NCBI RefSeq assembly: GCF_000738005.1
Contig: NZ_JHAL01000002.1
Coordinates: 1,300,634 to 1,364,633, forward strand
DNA length: 64,000 nt
Direction: 5' to 3'
From: Bifidobacterium crudilactis
GTDB lineage: Bacteria; Actinomycetota; Actinomycetes; Actinomycetales; Bifidobacteriaceae
Shown: positions 51,173 to 60,776 of the stretch, one piece after another
Layout of the letters: each line of letters opens with the position of its first letter
Position numbering within the stretch: position 1 is the first letter of the stretch
Notes under the pieces: generated by a model
Seen by the model: the letters and a program-made list of their open reading frames with translations, nothing else
Database searches by the model: none
Told to the model about the DNA's origin: nothing
Program-made: the position numbers and the translations under genes

Positions 51173-54100
51173 TCACGCACAGCACCCGTCGGCAACGTCG
51201 TTCGTCTCGTGTTTCTTCGCTGCGGCGATCATGAGCTTGATTCTGTTGAGCTGATTCGCCTCGGAGGCACCGGGGTCGTAATCGATGGAGACGATGTTCG
51301 CTTCGGGATATTCCCTGCGTATCTTCCCGAACATGCCACGACCCGTCACATGGTTGGGCAGACATGCGAACGGCTGGGCGCAGATGATGTTTGGGGTTCC
51401 CGACTGCACCAGATCGACGATTTCGCCGGTGAGCAACCATCCCTCGCCCGCCTGCACGCCCAGGGATGTGACGGTACCCGCCTTTTGCCTGAGCTCGTTG
51501 ATGGATACCGGCACATCGAATTTTCCGTGGCTTTGGCGTAGGGCTTTGAGCATCGGACGACGGTACTGTTCGGCGATGCGCAGGGCCATCCTCTTGGCCC
51601 ATGTGTTGCCGCCGGTACCTAGATGTTCCTCGTTCCATTCGGCGTTGGATATGCCGTTGATCATGAAATCGCATATACCCGGCAGAACCGCTTCACAATC
51701 CTGAGCCTCAATCACATCGATCACATGGTTGTTGGCATCGGGGTGGTATTTGACCAGAATCTCACCGACCACACCGACTCTCGGCTTCCGTGGGATATTC
51801 TTCAACGGCATGCCGTCGAAGGCTTCGACCATGCGTCGCATCAAGGTGGAGTAGTGCATCCTCCCGAATCCGTATGTCTTCTTCGCTGTTTGCGAATGCC
51901 CGTGGTGTTCGAGACTTTCCCGGATGATGGTGTTCCATCGGCCGTAGAGCTGGTTCGCAGAACCTTCCTCCAGCTCGTAAGGCCGCACACGCAACAGGCA
52001 TTCCATCAAGGCATCACCCAGATAGAAGGCCTTGACGGCGCGATGCAGCAACGCCGGTGTCGCCTTCAGACCGGGATTCGCATTCAGCCCCTTCACGCTG
52101 AGCGTGATGATCGGCACATATCCGAATCCGGCGTCCTCCATCGCCTTGCGCAGCAAACCGAAATAATTCGTCGCCCTGCACATGCCTCCGGTCTGAGTGA
52201 CGATCACCGCACATTTGTGTGGATCGTAGCGTCCGGTAAGGAAGGCGTTGACCAGTTGCCCGACGACGATGATCGCGGGGAAGCAGGCGTCGTTGTTGAC
52301 GAACTTGGTACCGGTATTGATGTCGTCCTGAGTTGCTTTTTCCAACAGTCTGAAGTCGTAACCGCCGCTGCGGAACACCGATTCCAACAGGGAGAAATGC
52401 ACCGGTGACATCTGGGGCGCAAGAACCGTATAACTATGCCCCATCTCCTTGCTGAAGGGACGGAGTCTGGCATATCTGGCCAATGCCGACTGTTTGCGCT
52501 TCGACGCGGGATCACCTTCGACAGTCTCCGAAGATTGCAACGCCTTTGCCAAGGATTGTGCCGGGAGGCCTTCGCGTTTGAGTGCGGCCTCCTCGCCGGA
52601 CCGCACGCGCTGTGCCGCTCGGTCGCGTTCCTCCATAGCGGCTTTCAACGAGCGGAGTCTGATCTTCGCGGCTCCAAGATTCGATACCTCGTCGATTTTG
52701 AGCTGAGTGTAGACATCGTTCTTGTCGGCGAGAATCTCCTGCACCTGGTCCGTGGTGATCGCGTCGATGCCGCAACCGAAGCTGACCATCTGCACCAGCT
52801 GCAGATTCTCATACCCTCCGACGAAACGCGCCGCTTCGTACAGACGCGAGTGATACGCCCACTGGTTCTCGACGCGCAACGGCAGGCGCTGATGCCCTTC
52901 GAAGGCCGGAACGGTTTTACGAAAACCATCGGCGTTCCTATTCGATTCGATTGCTCGCTGACCCTTGTCATCCACGAAGGCGCTGAAATCCGGCATACGT
53001 TTCGGATTCAGCTCGCATATCGAATCCTCGGAGAGCACCGCCATACCCAATGAGCAGATGGTTTCGGGAATGCCGTGATTGATTTCGGGGTCGATATGAT
53101 AAGGACGCCCTGCAAGAACGACACCTCGAGTATGGTGTTCGCGCATGTAGGCCAAAGCCCGCAGCCCTTCCTGGCGGATGTCGTTCTTGAACACGGCGTC
53201 CTCACGATAGGCAGCCGCAACGGCAATACGAGCCTCCTCTTCACTCACCTCTGCCCAGGAGAAGATGTCGATTATCCGCTCGACAAGTTTTTTCCGGTCG
53301 GAAAGATTGATGTACGGCCTGAGAAAGCGGATGCCGGGCTGTTGCAAATCGGTCAGATTCGCCTCGATCACCACCGGATAGTGTGCCACCACCGGGCAGT
53401 TGTATTTATTGTCGGTGTCGGGGGCAAGCTCCTGTTCGTAGGTCACGCATGGGTAGAAAATCGTACTGATGCCCTTGTCGAGCAGCGATTCGATATGACC
53501 GTGCACCAGTTTTGCCGGATAGCAGATGTTCTCCGAGGCAATGGAATCCATGCCGCGTTCAAACACCTGATGGTTCGAGCGCCCCGAAATCATCACTCTG
53601 AATCCGAGCGAAGTGAGCAGAGTGAACCAGAAGGGATAATCCTCATACATATTCAGGGCTCGTGGGATGCCGATATCTCCACGCGTCGCCTTTGCAGGCG
53701 TCAAGCGACGATAGGCGAATGCGCGCTTGTATTTGAAATCGTAGAGATTCGGCCTGTCCGAACGCTGCTTGTTTCTGTCACCTCCGCGTTCACAGCGGTT
53801 GCCGGTCACGAAACGCGAACCGTCCTGGAACTCCGTGACCGTCAGTTTGCAGTGGTTCTGGCATAGATTGCAGACGTCATGGGTGGTGTCCATCGACAGA
53901 CCATCAAGGTCGCTCCCCATCAGCATGGAACTGCGCATTGGCCGCCGGAGTGCAGGGTCTTTACCAGCGCCGTTTTCATCGAGACTGTCTTCATCTACAC
54001 AGTCTTCATCCACACCGTTTTCATCTACACAGTCCTCATCTACACAGTGGATACGCGCCGTAAGCGCCGCGCCGTACGCTCCCATAAGACCTGCGATATT

Positions 54101-55900
54101 CGGTCTGGTGACCTCGCGTCCGGTAAGCAACTCGAAGGCTCTGAGCACGGCATCATTGAGGAAGGTTCCTCCTTGCACCACCACGGTGGAACCCAGGGAT
54201 TGCGGATCGCGCAGTTTGATGACCTTGTACAGGGCGTTGCGCACGACCGAATAACACAGACCGGCTGCGATATCCTCCGGAGTCGCCCCTTCCTTCTGCG
54301 CCTGCTTGACGGAGGAATTCATGAACACCGTGCACCGTGATCCCAGATCCACCGGGGCTTTCGAGGCGAGTGCCTGCTTGGTGAATTCCTGGATGCTGAT
54401 GCCCAGGGATTGCGCGAAAGTCTGCAGGAAAGACCCGCATCCTGAGGAACATGCTTCGTTCACGCATATGGAGTCGATAACACCCGAGGTCACCGACATG
54501 TATTTCATATCCTGCCCGCCGATGTCGATTACCGAGGTCACTCCCGGGCTGATCTCCTCTGCGGCCCTGTAGTGTGCCATGGTTTCCACCACGCCTTCGT
54601 CCACATGCAGGCCTGCGGTGATGAGCCCTTCGCCGTAACCTGTCGCGCAGGCTCTGGCGATGGTGCAGTCCGCCGGGAGCACCTGCTGAATGCTGCGGAC
54701 GATGTCGGCGGCTGCCAGCAGGGGATTCTCCTGATGCGTGGCATATGTGGACCAGACGATGGTTTTGTCGTCATCCACCAGAGTCGCCTTGATGGTGGTG
54801 CTCCCGGCATCGATACCGAGGAACAAAGGCCCGTGCGCCTGCGAGATATCGCCGACCGGAATGCTGGACTGTGCATGCCGCCTGGTGAACGCTTCGCGCT
54901 CCTCTTCGTCAGCGAAGAACGGACGTAGGGTCCTCGCCTGCGATGGCAAGGATTCGAGCATATGCAGCGCTGCGATGATGCCACGTAGCGAGTGCATGTC
55001 TTCCAGCGCGAACGGGGTCTGCCCGTGCTCATCCGCCGACGGATTGTCAGGGTTCTTGGACATCAGCGCCGCCCCATAGGCGACGAAAAGATGCGCATCC
55101 TTCGGCACGATGTATCGCTGAGCCTTGCCGTCGAGCAGCGCGGCGAAGGCGTTGCGAAGCTCCGGCATGAAGAACAACGGCCCTCCGAGGAACACGACGT
55201 TGCCCTGTATCGGTCTGCCGCATGCAAGACCGGATATCGTCTGCGTGGCGACCGCAGAAAAAATGGATGCCGCGAGATCCGGCTTTGCCGCACCGTCATT
55301 GATCAGTGGTTGAAGATCGGATTTGGCGAACACCCCGCATCTGGAGGCAATCGGATAAATGGTCTTGTGCTGTGAGGCGAGCTCGTTCAGTCCTTGCGCA
55401 TCCACATTGAGCAGCGTCGCCATCTGATCGATGAAGGCACCGGTCCCCCCGGCGCATGAACCGTTCATCCGTTGCTCGGGAGTGGGTTTGAGGTAGGTGA
55501 TTTTGGCATCTTCTCCACCGAGCTCGATGATGACATCCGCTTCGGGATTCGTGGTGTTGATGGCTTCGGTTTCGGCGATCACCTCCTGTGCGAATTCGAC
55601 TCCGAGCTGATTCGCCAGACCGAGACCACCTGATCCGGTGATGACCACACGAACAGGATGCTCGTCCTCTCCTATGCGGGACATCTCGTGAAGGATGTCA
55701 CTGAGCAATTCGGCGACGCAACGTCGGACATTGGCGTGGTGTCTGCGGTAGTCAGTGAACAGCGCGTCCTGCAAACTATTCGAGTCACCGAGCACCACGG
55801 CCTTGACGGTCGTGGACCCCACGTCCAGACCGATGCGCAGGGGGCGGAGCCCCGGGTTTTCATCGGCACCGGCTTTCACCTCTATATCCTCATCAGCCAT
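51173..55900 (-). CDS. Giant acyl-CoA dehydratase activase-related protein (two BadF/HgdC ATPase domains plus dehydratase-like part)
   Basis: A 1575-residue protein. Residues 18-290 are one BadF/BadG/HgdC ATPase domain (LRIGLDVGSTTVKAVVLGDS, then SCAGGTGAFIDQMA and SRCGVFAKSD with the iron-sulfur cysteines). Residues 357-640 are a second (LFLGIDAGSTTIKATLVDDD, CSSGCGSFLQ, GSRCTVFMNSSVKQ). A cysteine-rich segment follows near 677 (CNLCQNHCKL), then a DUF2229-like domain (FRVMISGRSNHQVFERG) and, from about 1000, HgdB-like dehydratase sequence (SFGCGIDAITTDQVQEI). Such activases pump electrons by ATP hydrolysis into 2-hydroxyacyl-CoA dehydratases; the family member here has unknown substrate. 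GGGGGAG precedes the ATG. A 15-base unit is repeated five times at 53973-54047. Confidence 0.85.
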   Translation of the reverse strand: MADEDIEVKAGADENPGLRPLRIGLDVGSTTVKAVVLGDSNSLQDALFTDYRRHHANVRRCVAELLSDILHEMSRIGEDEHPVRVVITGSGGLGLANQLGVEFAQEVIAETEAINTTNPEADVIIELGGEDAKITYLKPTPEQRMNGSCAGGTGAFIDQMATLLNVDAQGLNELASQHKTIYPIASRCGVFAKSDLQPLINDGAAKPDLAASIFSAVATQTISGLACGRPIQGNVVFLGGPLFFMPELRNAFAALLDGKAQRYIVPKDAHLFVAYGAALMSKNPDNPSADEHGQTPFALEDMHSLRGIIAALHMLESLPSQARTLRPFFADEEEREAFTRRHAQSSIPVGDISQAHGPLFLGIDAGSTTIKATLVDDDKTIVWSTYATHQENPLLAAADIVRSIQQVLPADCTIARACATGYGEGLITAGLHVDEGVVETMAHYRAAEEISPGVTSVIDIGGQDMKYMSVTSGVIDSICVNEACSSGCGSFLQTFAQSLGISIQEFTKQALASKAPVDLGSRCTVFMNSSVKQAQKEGATPEDIAAGLCYSVVRNALYKVIKLRDPQSLGSTVVVQGGTFLNDAVLRAFELLTGREVTRPNIAGLMGAYGAALTARIHCVDEDCVDENGVDEDCVDEDSLDENGAGKDPALRRPMRSSMLMGSDLDGLSMDTTHDVCNLCQNHCKLTVTEFQDGSRFVTGNRCERGGDRNKQRSDRPNLYDFKYKRAFAYRRLTPAKATRGDIGIPRALNMYEDYPFWFTLLTSLGFRVMISGRSNHQVFERGMDSIASENICYPAKLVHGHIESLLDKGISTIFYPCVTYEQELAPDTDNKYNCPVVAHYPVVIEANLTDLQQPGIRFLRPYINLSDRKKLVERIIDIFSWAEVSEEEARIAVAAAYREDAVFKNDIRQEGLRALAYMREHHTRGVVLAGRPYHIDPEINHGIPETICSLGMAVLSEDSICELNPKRMPDFSAFVDDKGQRAIESNRNADGFRKTVPAFEGHQRLPLRVENQWAYHSRLYEAARFVGGYENLQLVQMVSFGCGIDAITTDQVQEILADKNDVYTQLKIDEVSNLGAAKIRLRSLKAAMEERDRAAQRVRSGEEAALKREGLPAQSLAKALQSSETVEGDPASKRKQSALARYARLRPFSKEMGHSYTVLAPQMSPVHFSLLESVFRSGGYDFRLLEKATQDDINTGTKFVNNDACFPAIIVVGQLVNAFLTGRYDPHKCAVIVTQTGGMCRATNYFGLLRKAMEDAGFGYVPIITLSVKGLNANPGLKATPALLHRAVKAFYLGDALMECLLRVRPYELEEGSANQLYGRWNTIIRESLEHHGHSQTAKKTYGFGRMHYSTLMRRMVEAFDGMPLKNIPRKPRVGVVGEILVKYHPDANNHVIDVIEAQDCEAVLPGICDFMINGISNAEWNEEHLGTGGNTWAKRMALRIAEQYRRPMLKALRQSHGKFDVPVSINELRQKAGTVTSLGVQAGEGWLLTGEIVDLVQSGTPNIICAQPFACLPNHVTGRGMFGKIRREYPEANIVSIDYDPGASEANQLNRIKLMIAAAKKHETNDVADGCCA
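53973..54047 (-). repeat. Five tandem 15-base units inside the activase gene
   Basis: Units start at 53973, 53988, 54003, 54018 and 54033 on the plus strand, close to TCTTCATCTACACAG. They encode five pentapeptides (CVDED, CVDEN, GVDED, CVDED, SLDEN in protein order), an acidic, cysteine-bearing linker after the second ATPase domain, near residue 620-640. Copy-number change would keep the frame. Confidence 0.85.
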
Positions 55901-56185
55901 ATGCTCCCCCTCTCACCAACCTCCACAACGCGTGCGTTCACATGTTTCACCGGATGCAACAGGCACATCGCAGCTCGCACGGTGTTCACACGCATGCATG
56001 GTGTTGACACACCCTCTACCGTAGTGAATGCTAGCCCCAAAATTCCGTATCCACACATATGTTTGGGGTCCTGGTTCGCAATAACAAGAACGAATCCCTT
56101 GCCGGAGTAGGTTTCCCTAGGATAAACATCTGTATAGAATATTTTACATGTGTTTATGTCCGTGTGGTGTCGGAAAGTGGAGACC

Positions 56186-57535
56186 ATGAGCGAAACGCTT
56201 TTCCCAACATCGTCACAGCCCGGATACCGTTCATCAGGATCGGGCCGGGAACTTGGCGGCGACGTCAATCCAACTGCTCCGGCAGAAATACCACGGCTAG
56301 CACGAGACACCACAGCAGAACAACCATGGCCCGTAAGCGTATTGAGCCAGAAATTCCATGACGCGGTCTCGAAATGGCCGGGCGCTTGGATCGAAGGCCA
56401 GATCGTCGAAATCAACACCAGACGCAGCGGATCGGCCTACCTGACGGTCAGAGACAACTTCGAGGACATCTCCATATCGGTGATGGGCTTCAGACAGTTC
56501 GCCGTCATGGCACGCGATTTCCATCAGGGCGACCGCGTGGTCATCCACGGACATCCCGACCTCTGGGTCAAGCAGACACGACTGAGTTTCATGGCGGACG
56601 ATATCCGCCGCGTAGGCACAGGCGACCTGAAACAGCAGATCGAGGAACTCCGCAAGAAGCTCAAAGGCGAAGGGCTCTTCGACCTTGAACGCAAAGTACC
56701 CTTGCCCGAATTCCCGACGAGAATCGGCCTGGTGTGCGCACCACAGGCACGAGCCGAGGGCGACGTCATCACCAACGCCCGCCTGAGGTGGCCGACCATC
56801 GAATTCACGGTCGTTCACGCACACGTCCAAGGACCGCAATGCCCTCCCGATGTGATCGCGGCAATCCAGCGCCTCGACACAGACCCCACTGTAGATGTCA
56901 TCATCGTCGCCCGCGGAGGAGGCAGTTTCGAGGACCTGCTCGGATTTTCCGATGAAGGCCTTGTGCGGGCAGCCGCGTCATGCCAGACACCATTGGTATC
57001 CGCCGTCGGGCACGAGGACGATTGGACGCTCATCGATCTCGCCGCCGACCTGCGTGCATCCACTCCCACGGATGCCGCGAAACGCGCCGTTCCAGACGTC
57101 AACGAACAGCTCCAGCTAGTTGCGGAAGGACGTCGTCGCATTCGCGACCGCATCACCAACATGGTCGGCAACGAGTCACGGCTCATCGAAGGCTACGCAA
57201 ACCGGCCAAGCCTCACCCAACCGCTGTTGATGCTGGAGCGACCGCAACGTCTGGTCGACGAGGCAGGGCAGCGACTTGACATCGCTTTGCGGCGCATCGT
57301 GGACGACGCTGGACTGACCGTCGAAAAGCTTCATGCCTCACTCACCGCGCTCAGCCCGCAATCCACGCTGAACCGCGGCTATGCAGTCGTTCAGGCTTCG
57401 GACGGGCACGTCGTGGATGACTCGAGCAGTGTGCACGAAGGAGACGGACTGACCATCACGCTCAGGCACGGAACGGTCGTCGCAACCGCCGAATCAGCCG
57501 TGGAAGAGACAACGCCAGCAAGGCAAGGGCAGTAA
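56186..57535 (+). CDS. xseA: Exodeoxyribonuclease VII large subunit
   Basis: Single-strand-specific exonuclease subunit that works with XseB. An N-terminal OB-fold (WPVSVLSQKFHDAVSKWPGA, GQIVEINTRRSGSAYLTVRD) is followed by the nuclease domain with FPTRIGLVCAPQARAEGDVI near residue 178, DVIIVARGGGSFEDLLGFSD near 245 and VSAVGHEDDWTLIDLAADLR near 275, then a coiled-coil region. The last motif GYAVVQ-type SPQSTLNRGYAVVQ is present near 398. ATG 56186 after GTGGAG is chosen; the frame is open to 56150. xseB follows 51 bases later. Confidence 0.95.
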   Translation: MSETLFPTSSQPGYRSSGSGRELGGDVNPTAPAEIPRLARDTTAEQPWPVSVLSQKFHDAVSKWPGAWIEGQIVEINTRRSGSAYLTVRDNFEDISISVMGFRQFAVMARDFHQGDRVVIHGHPDLWVKQTRLSFMADDIRRVGTGDLKQQIEELRKKLKGEGLFDLERKVPLPEFPTRIGLVCAPQARAEGDVITNARLRWPTIEFTVVHAHVQGPQCPPDVIAAIQRLDTDPTVDVIIVARGGGSFEDLLGFSDEGLVRAAASCQTPLVSAVGHEDDWTLIDLAADLRASTPTDAAKRAVPDVNEQLQLVAEGRRRIRDRITNMVGNESRLIEGYANRPSLTQPLLMLERPQRLVDEAGQRLDIALRRIVDDAGLTVEKLHASLTALSPQSTLNRGYAVVQASDGHVVDDSSSVHEGDGLTITLRHGTVVATAESAVEETTPARQGQ

Positions 57536-57586
57536 TTCAGCACAATACGAGTGCTGCAACAAGGAAAGACATCGAGGGACGGAATC

Positions 57587-57955
57587 ATGACCGATAATGA
57601 AACAATGAACAAGGAAACATCGGACAAGACAGCTGCAGATAACACAGCGGTAGACGGCACAGAGGTAGACGGCACAGCGCAACCAGCCATCGCCAGCAGT
57701 CTCAGCGACAAGGAACGCGAAGCCATCGCGAAACTGCCGTATGAACAGGCCCGCGACCAGCTCATCCAGGCCGTTCAAGCGCTCGAAGCCGGAGGCCTCG
57801 ATCTCGATGCCTCCATGCGCCAATGGGAAATCGGAGAGGCCCTCTCCAAACGCGCCCAGGAACTACTGGACCAGGTTCGCGCCAAACTGGACGGTGCCCA
57901 GGCCGCACAATCCAGCGCCGGAGCCAGTGCGGGTACTCAGTCCAATTTGGAATAA
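57587..57955 (+). CDS. xseB: Exodeoxyribonuclease VII small subunit
   Basis: Small helical subunit of exonuclease VII, 122 residues versus about 80 in most species. The family core LPYEQARDQLIQAVQALEAG, with LDLDASMRQWEIGEALSKRA after it, spans residues 47-95. The extra length is a Thr/Asp-rich N-terminus of about 45 residues. The start is ATG 57587. The last codons TQSNLE and the stop lie inside the perfect hairpin at 57931-57971. Confidence 0.92.
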   Translation: MTDNETMNKETSDKTAADNTAVDGTEVDGTAQPAIASSLSDKEREAIAKLPYEQARDQLIQAVQALEAGGLDLDASMRQWEIGEALSKRAQELLDQVRAKLDGAQAAQSSAGASAGTQSNLE

Positions 57956-57971
57956 ATTGGACTGAGTACCC
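57931..57971 (+). terminator. Perfect 18-base-stem hairpin spanning the xseB stop codon
   Basis: GGGTACTCAGTCCAATTT at 57931-57948 and its exact complement at 57954-57971 flank a 5-base loop. The stem uses the last coding bases of xseB and its TAA (57953-57955). It would form a very stable transcript end; no T run follows. Confidence 0.65.
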
Positions 57972-58217
57972 TTCGCGCCCGCAAGGGCGCTCACCTCGCC
58001 TGACTTCCGGGAAGGTTGCGTTGCGTATTACGACGTGTGGCAAGCGCTACGCGATTCTTCGCGCCCTTTGCGGGCGCTCACTTCGCCTGCAACGTATAAC
58101 ATGACGGTTTCGCCTGAACCTCGCTGATTAATCGCTTTCAGCGATTCTTCGCGCCCTTTGCGGGCGCTCACTTCGCCTACACACAGCCCACTGGGCTGTG
58201 TGCTTAACGGCTCAGCC
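57972..58217. repeat. Array of hairpin modules, copy 2
   Basis: Related to the array at 20140-20455. The 15-base word GCTCACYTCGCCTRM recurs at 57989, 58076 and 58166. The units GCGATTCTTCGCGCCC then TTTGCGGGCGCTCACTTCGC occur twice (58051 and 58141). The last word is followed by ACACAGCCC/GGGCTGTGT and CTTAACGGCTCAGCC, as in copy 1. It lies after xseB and before the convergent dehydrogenase gene. A minus-strand frame over it gives a repetitive peptide (GEVSARKGREES twice), which I treat as an artefact. Confidence 0.75.
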
Positions 58218-58233
58218 ATCCAAATTTCATCGG

Positions 58234-58260
58234 AAAACCGTCCTTATGATGCAGTTATTC
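58234..58260. repeat. Decayed single arm of the GATAACTGCA palindrome
   Basis: AAAACCGTCCTTATGATGCA then GTTATTC resembles one arm of the palindromes at 11682-11712 and 49748-49774 (AAAAGCTGTCC, then TTTTAGTGCAGTTATC), with several changes. The other arm is missing. It lies 17 bases from the stop of the dehydrogenase gene. Confidence 0.45.
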
Positions 58261-58277
58261 TCGCATGGTCCGAATGT

Positions 58278-59345
58278 TTATAGATTTTCGGCTTGAATCA
58301 TGGCCTGCTGGATTTGAGATGCGGTGATATCAGGCAGAGCGCGACTGAATGACGACCGAGGACCTGCTGCGAATCGGGCGACAGTCCGGAAATTCTCGGG
58401 TGAAGCCTCCAGTCGCATGTCGGCGAAGGAACGCGGCAATCCCACAGAGCCGTAGAAAGGCAGCAGGCGTCGGGCCTCTTCCTCTTGCCCTTCTGCAAGA
58501 AGTTGCACGATGATGCCGTAGGCGACCTTCGCACCATGCACGATGGCCGTCGATTCGGGAAGCAGCGTCAGAGCATCATGCATCGCATGGGCTCCGGAAG
58601 CCCTTGCCCGCACTCCCCCGAAGCCTCCGACCGTTCCGCCAAGTCCGATGATGGTATCCACCACCCTGAGCGCATGTTCGTCGATACGACCAGCTCTGAA
58701 TGACGCGAGCGCAGGGACACTGTCCTCCAGCAGGATGTCACGTATCAGACCGGCGGAGCCTTGGGCCAGACGGTCGAAGGCACCCAGCGAAGCGCTCCGA
58801 GCAAACACCGGTGCGGATTCATACCATTTGGCCAGGGTGTCCCCTATACCGCCGATGAGATACTCGATGGGTCCGGCGGACACCAGTTCTGCATCGACGA
58901 GCACCAGATCACTGTTATGCGCATGCATCGGCGCATCCACATATCGGTGTTGCTCGTCATAGTTGACGGAAAGCGCCGAATATGCGGCACAGGTTGCGGC
59001 AAGGGTCGGCACCATCACGCAAGGTACAGCAAGGATGTCCGCGATGTTCTTGACCGTGTCCGAGAGTTTCCCACCGCCGATGCCGACAATCGCCCCGGCA
59101 TCGGCGGCCTGTGTGGCCAGCTCTTCCGCATTGCGCAGGGTTGCGCTGCCGTCGTAATACCAGACGGGCGCGGGAAATCGCGCCAGCCCGGTGTGCCGCA
59201 GATACGCGGACGAGGACCGTCGACCGGTGACGATCACCGGATTGCGGTATGCCTGCAGATACTCTCCCAGTCGTCCGGAGATACCTGGCTCACTGACATA
59301 GCGGTCAGGTCCGCTACGAATATCACTGTCATGTGCCGTACTCAT
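58278..59345 (-). CDS. Iron-containing alcohol dehydrogenase family protein (GldA/HcxA-like)
   Basis: A 355-residue NAD(P)-dependent dehydrogenase of the glycerol-dehydrogenase/hydroxycarboxylate-dehydrogenase branch. It shows NPVIVTGRRSS, GIGGGKLSDTVKNIAD near residue 90 (cofactor loop), VPTLAATCAAYSALSVNYDE near 112, and the metal ligands Asp in GGIGDTLAKWYES near 170 and His in ARASGAHAMHDAL near 252 and IVHGAKVAYGI near 270. It follows the aminotransferase gene after 144 bases. In E. coli, hcxA and the methionine aminotransferase ybdL are also neighbours, which supports a 2-oxo acid reduction here; that is inference. Confidence 0.82.
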   Translation of the reverse strand: MSTAHDSDIRSGPDRYVSEPGISGRLGEYLQAYRNPVIVTGRRSSSAYLRHTGLARFPAPVWYYDGSATLRNAEELATQAADAGAIVGIGGGKLSDTVKNIADILAVPCVMVPTLAATCAAYSALSVNYDEQHRYVDAPMHAHNSDLVLVDAELVSAGPIEYLIGGIGDTLAKWYESAPVFARSASLGAFDRLAQGSAGLIRDILLEDSVPALASFRAGRIDEHALRVVDTIIGLGGTVGGFGGVRARASGAHAMHDALTLLPESTAIVHGAKVAYGIIVQLLAEGQEEEARRLLPFYGSVGLPRSFADMRLEASPENFRTVARFAAGPRSSFSRALPDITASQIQQAMIQAENL

Positions 59346-59489
59346 CGAATTCGTCGTATGCCCTTCATTGTCAAACCCCCGTCACTCATACCCCTCATTG
59401 CAGGTAGCCCTCACCCGCAGCTTTTCGCATGGCGTTTCAAACCGGCCGCAAACGAACATCACCAATATGGCACCGGACTCCGGTCGAAC

Positions 59490-60776
59490 TCAAAGTTCAA
59501 GTGCTCGGATACGCCGCACGCATTCCTCGAGTCGAAGCTCGTCATCCAACAGGCTGAAACGCACGAAGTCCTCTCCAGCTGCTCCGAAGCAATCGCCCGG
59601 CATCACCGCCACTCGGGCGTCATCCAGCAGCAGCTCGGCAAAATCGGCGCCACGCATCCCGTGCGGAGCCTTTGCCCATACGAATAACGCGCCATCGGTA
59701 TGGAACACCTCGATACCGGCCCCCTCCAGCCCCTTGCTGAGTATGCTGCGTCGTTTGGCATATCGGGCCGAGAGACCTTCGACCGAAGACTGGTCGCTGA
59801 GCAATGCCGCGGCTCCGGCATCCTGGACGGCGCCTGTCGGGCTGGAACACATCTGGTGGTGATACTCGCGGATATAGCGCATCAGCCAGGAAGGACCAGC
59901 GATAAAGCCCAAGCGCCAACCTGCCATGCCATACATCTTCGACAGACTCACCGCCTCCACCGCCACATCCTGCGAACCCGCATACGACAACAATCCGGCC
60001 GGACCGCGTGCAGTGGACCCCGAAGGCGTTTCCCCCAACGACGCATAGGCGAAATCGTTCGCAAGCAGAAAACCGTGACGGTGCGCCAAATCAATCGCCT
60101 GTCTGAACAGCTGCTCCGAGGCCACGGCACCCGTCGGATTATTCGGGTAATTCAGCAGCAGCAGTTTGGTGCGCGACCATTGTTCGTCGCTGACCGTCTC
60201 GAAATCCGGGAGAAATCCCTGCTCTCGCGTGCAGGGAATGGCCAGCAATTCAGCGCCTGCCGCCTGGGCGAGCGCCGCATAGGGCGGATAGTACGGATCG
60301 ACGACAGCCAGGACATCGCCCGGCTCGAGCACCGTCTGAGTCAATGCGGTCAGAGCCACGCCCGCCCCGCAGGTCGCCAGCAACTGACTGTTCCAGTCGA
60401 GTTCCACCCCCTGCTCACGGCGATACCATTCCTGCGCCGCCTGAAGCAGCGCAGGTTTACCGTCGAATTGCGAGTAGCGGTGGTTTTCGATTCGTTCCAG
60501 TGCCTGCTGACCCGCCTCGACGATGAACTCCGGCGTAGGCAGGTCAGGGTTGGCCTTGCTCAGGTCAATGACATCGATTCCGCGTGCCTTCGCATCGTCC
60601 ACACGGGCATCCATCACAGAGAACACGTTGTTCGGCAAGAATCGCACATTGTGTGCAACCATCGACGAAACGTGCGCGTCCGATGCCCACCAAGATTCCG
60701 GATTATCAGCCGCACCACTTTCTGACCCGTCACCAGACAGCTCACGAGTACGCTGGGCGGTCTTCTGCTCACTCAT
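59490..60776 (-). CDS. Class I/II PLP aminotransferase
   Basis: A 428-residue fold-type-I aminotransferase. It carries LSKANPDLPTPEFIVEAGQQ near residue 70, YSQFDGKPALLQAAQEW near 100, LLNYPNNPTGAVASEQLF near 205 and the Schiff-base lysine in VSLSKMYGMAGWRLGFI near 280. It belongs near the methionine/aspartate/LL-DAP aminotransferase group; specificity for methionine is suggested only by metNIQ in the same operon. The start at 60776 overlaps the stop of the DUF1684 gene (ATGAGTGA), so they are translationally coupled. Confidence 0.86.
   Translation of the reverse strand: MSEQKTAQRTRELSGDGSESGAADNPESWWASDAHVSSMVAHNVRFLPNNVFSVMDARVDDAKARGIDVIDLSKANPDLPTPEFIVEAGQQALERIENHRYSQFDGKPALLQAAQEWYRREQGVELDWNSQLLATCGAGVALTALTQTVLEPGDVLAVVDPYYPPYAALAQAAGAELLAIPCTREQGFLPDFETVSDEQWSRTKLLLLNYPNNPTGAVASEQLFRQAIDLAHRHGFLLANDFAYASLGETPSGSTARGPAGLLSYAGSQDVAVEAVSLSKMYGMAGWRLGFIAGPSWLMRYIREYHHQMCSSPTGAVQDAGAAALLSDQSSVEGLSARYAKRRSILSKGLEGAGIEVFHTDGALFVWAKAPHGMRGADFAELLLDDARVAVMPGDCFGAAGEDFVRFSLLDDELRLEECVRRIRALEL

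Noticed and set aside
58028..58219. Minus-strand open frame with repeated GEVSARKGREES peptide
   Set aside because: It lies entirely over the hairpin array; the peptide repeat only mirrors the DNA repeat. Same for the plus-strand frame at 20148-20408.
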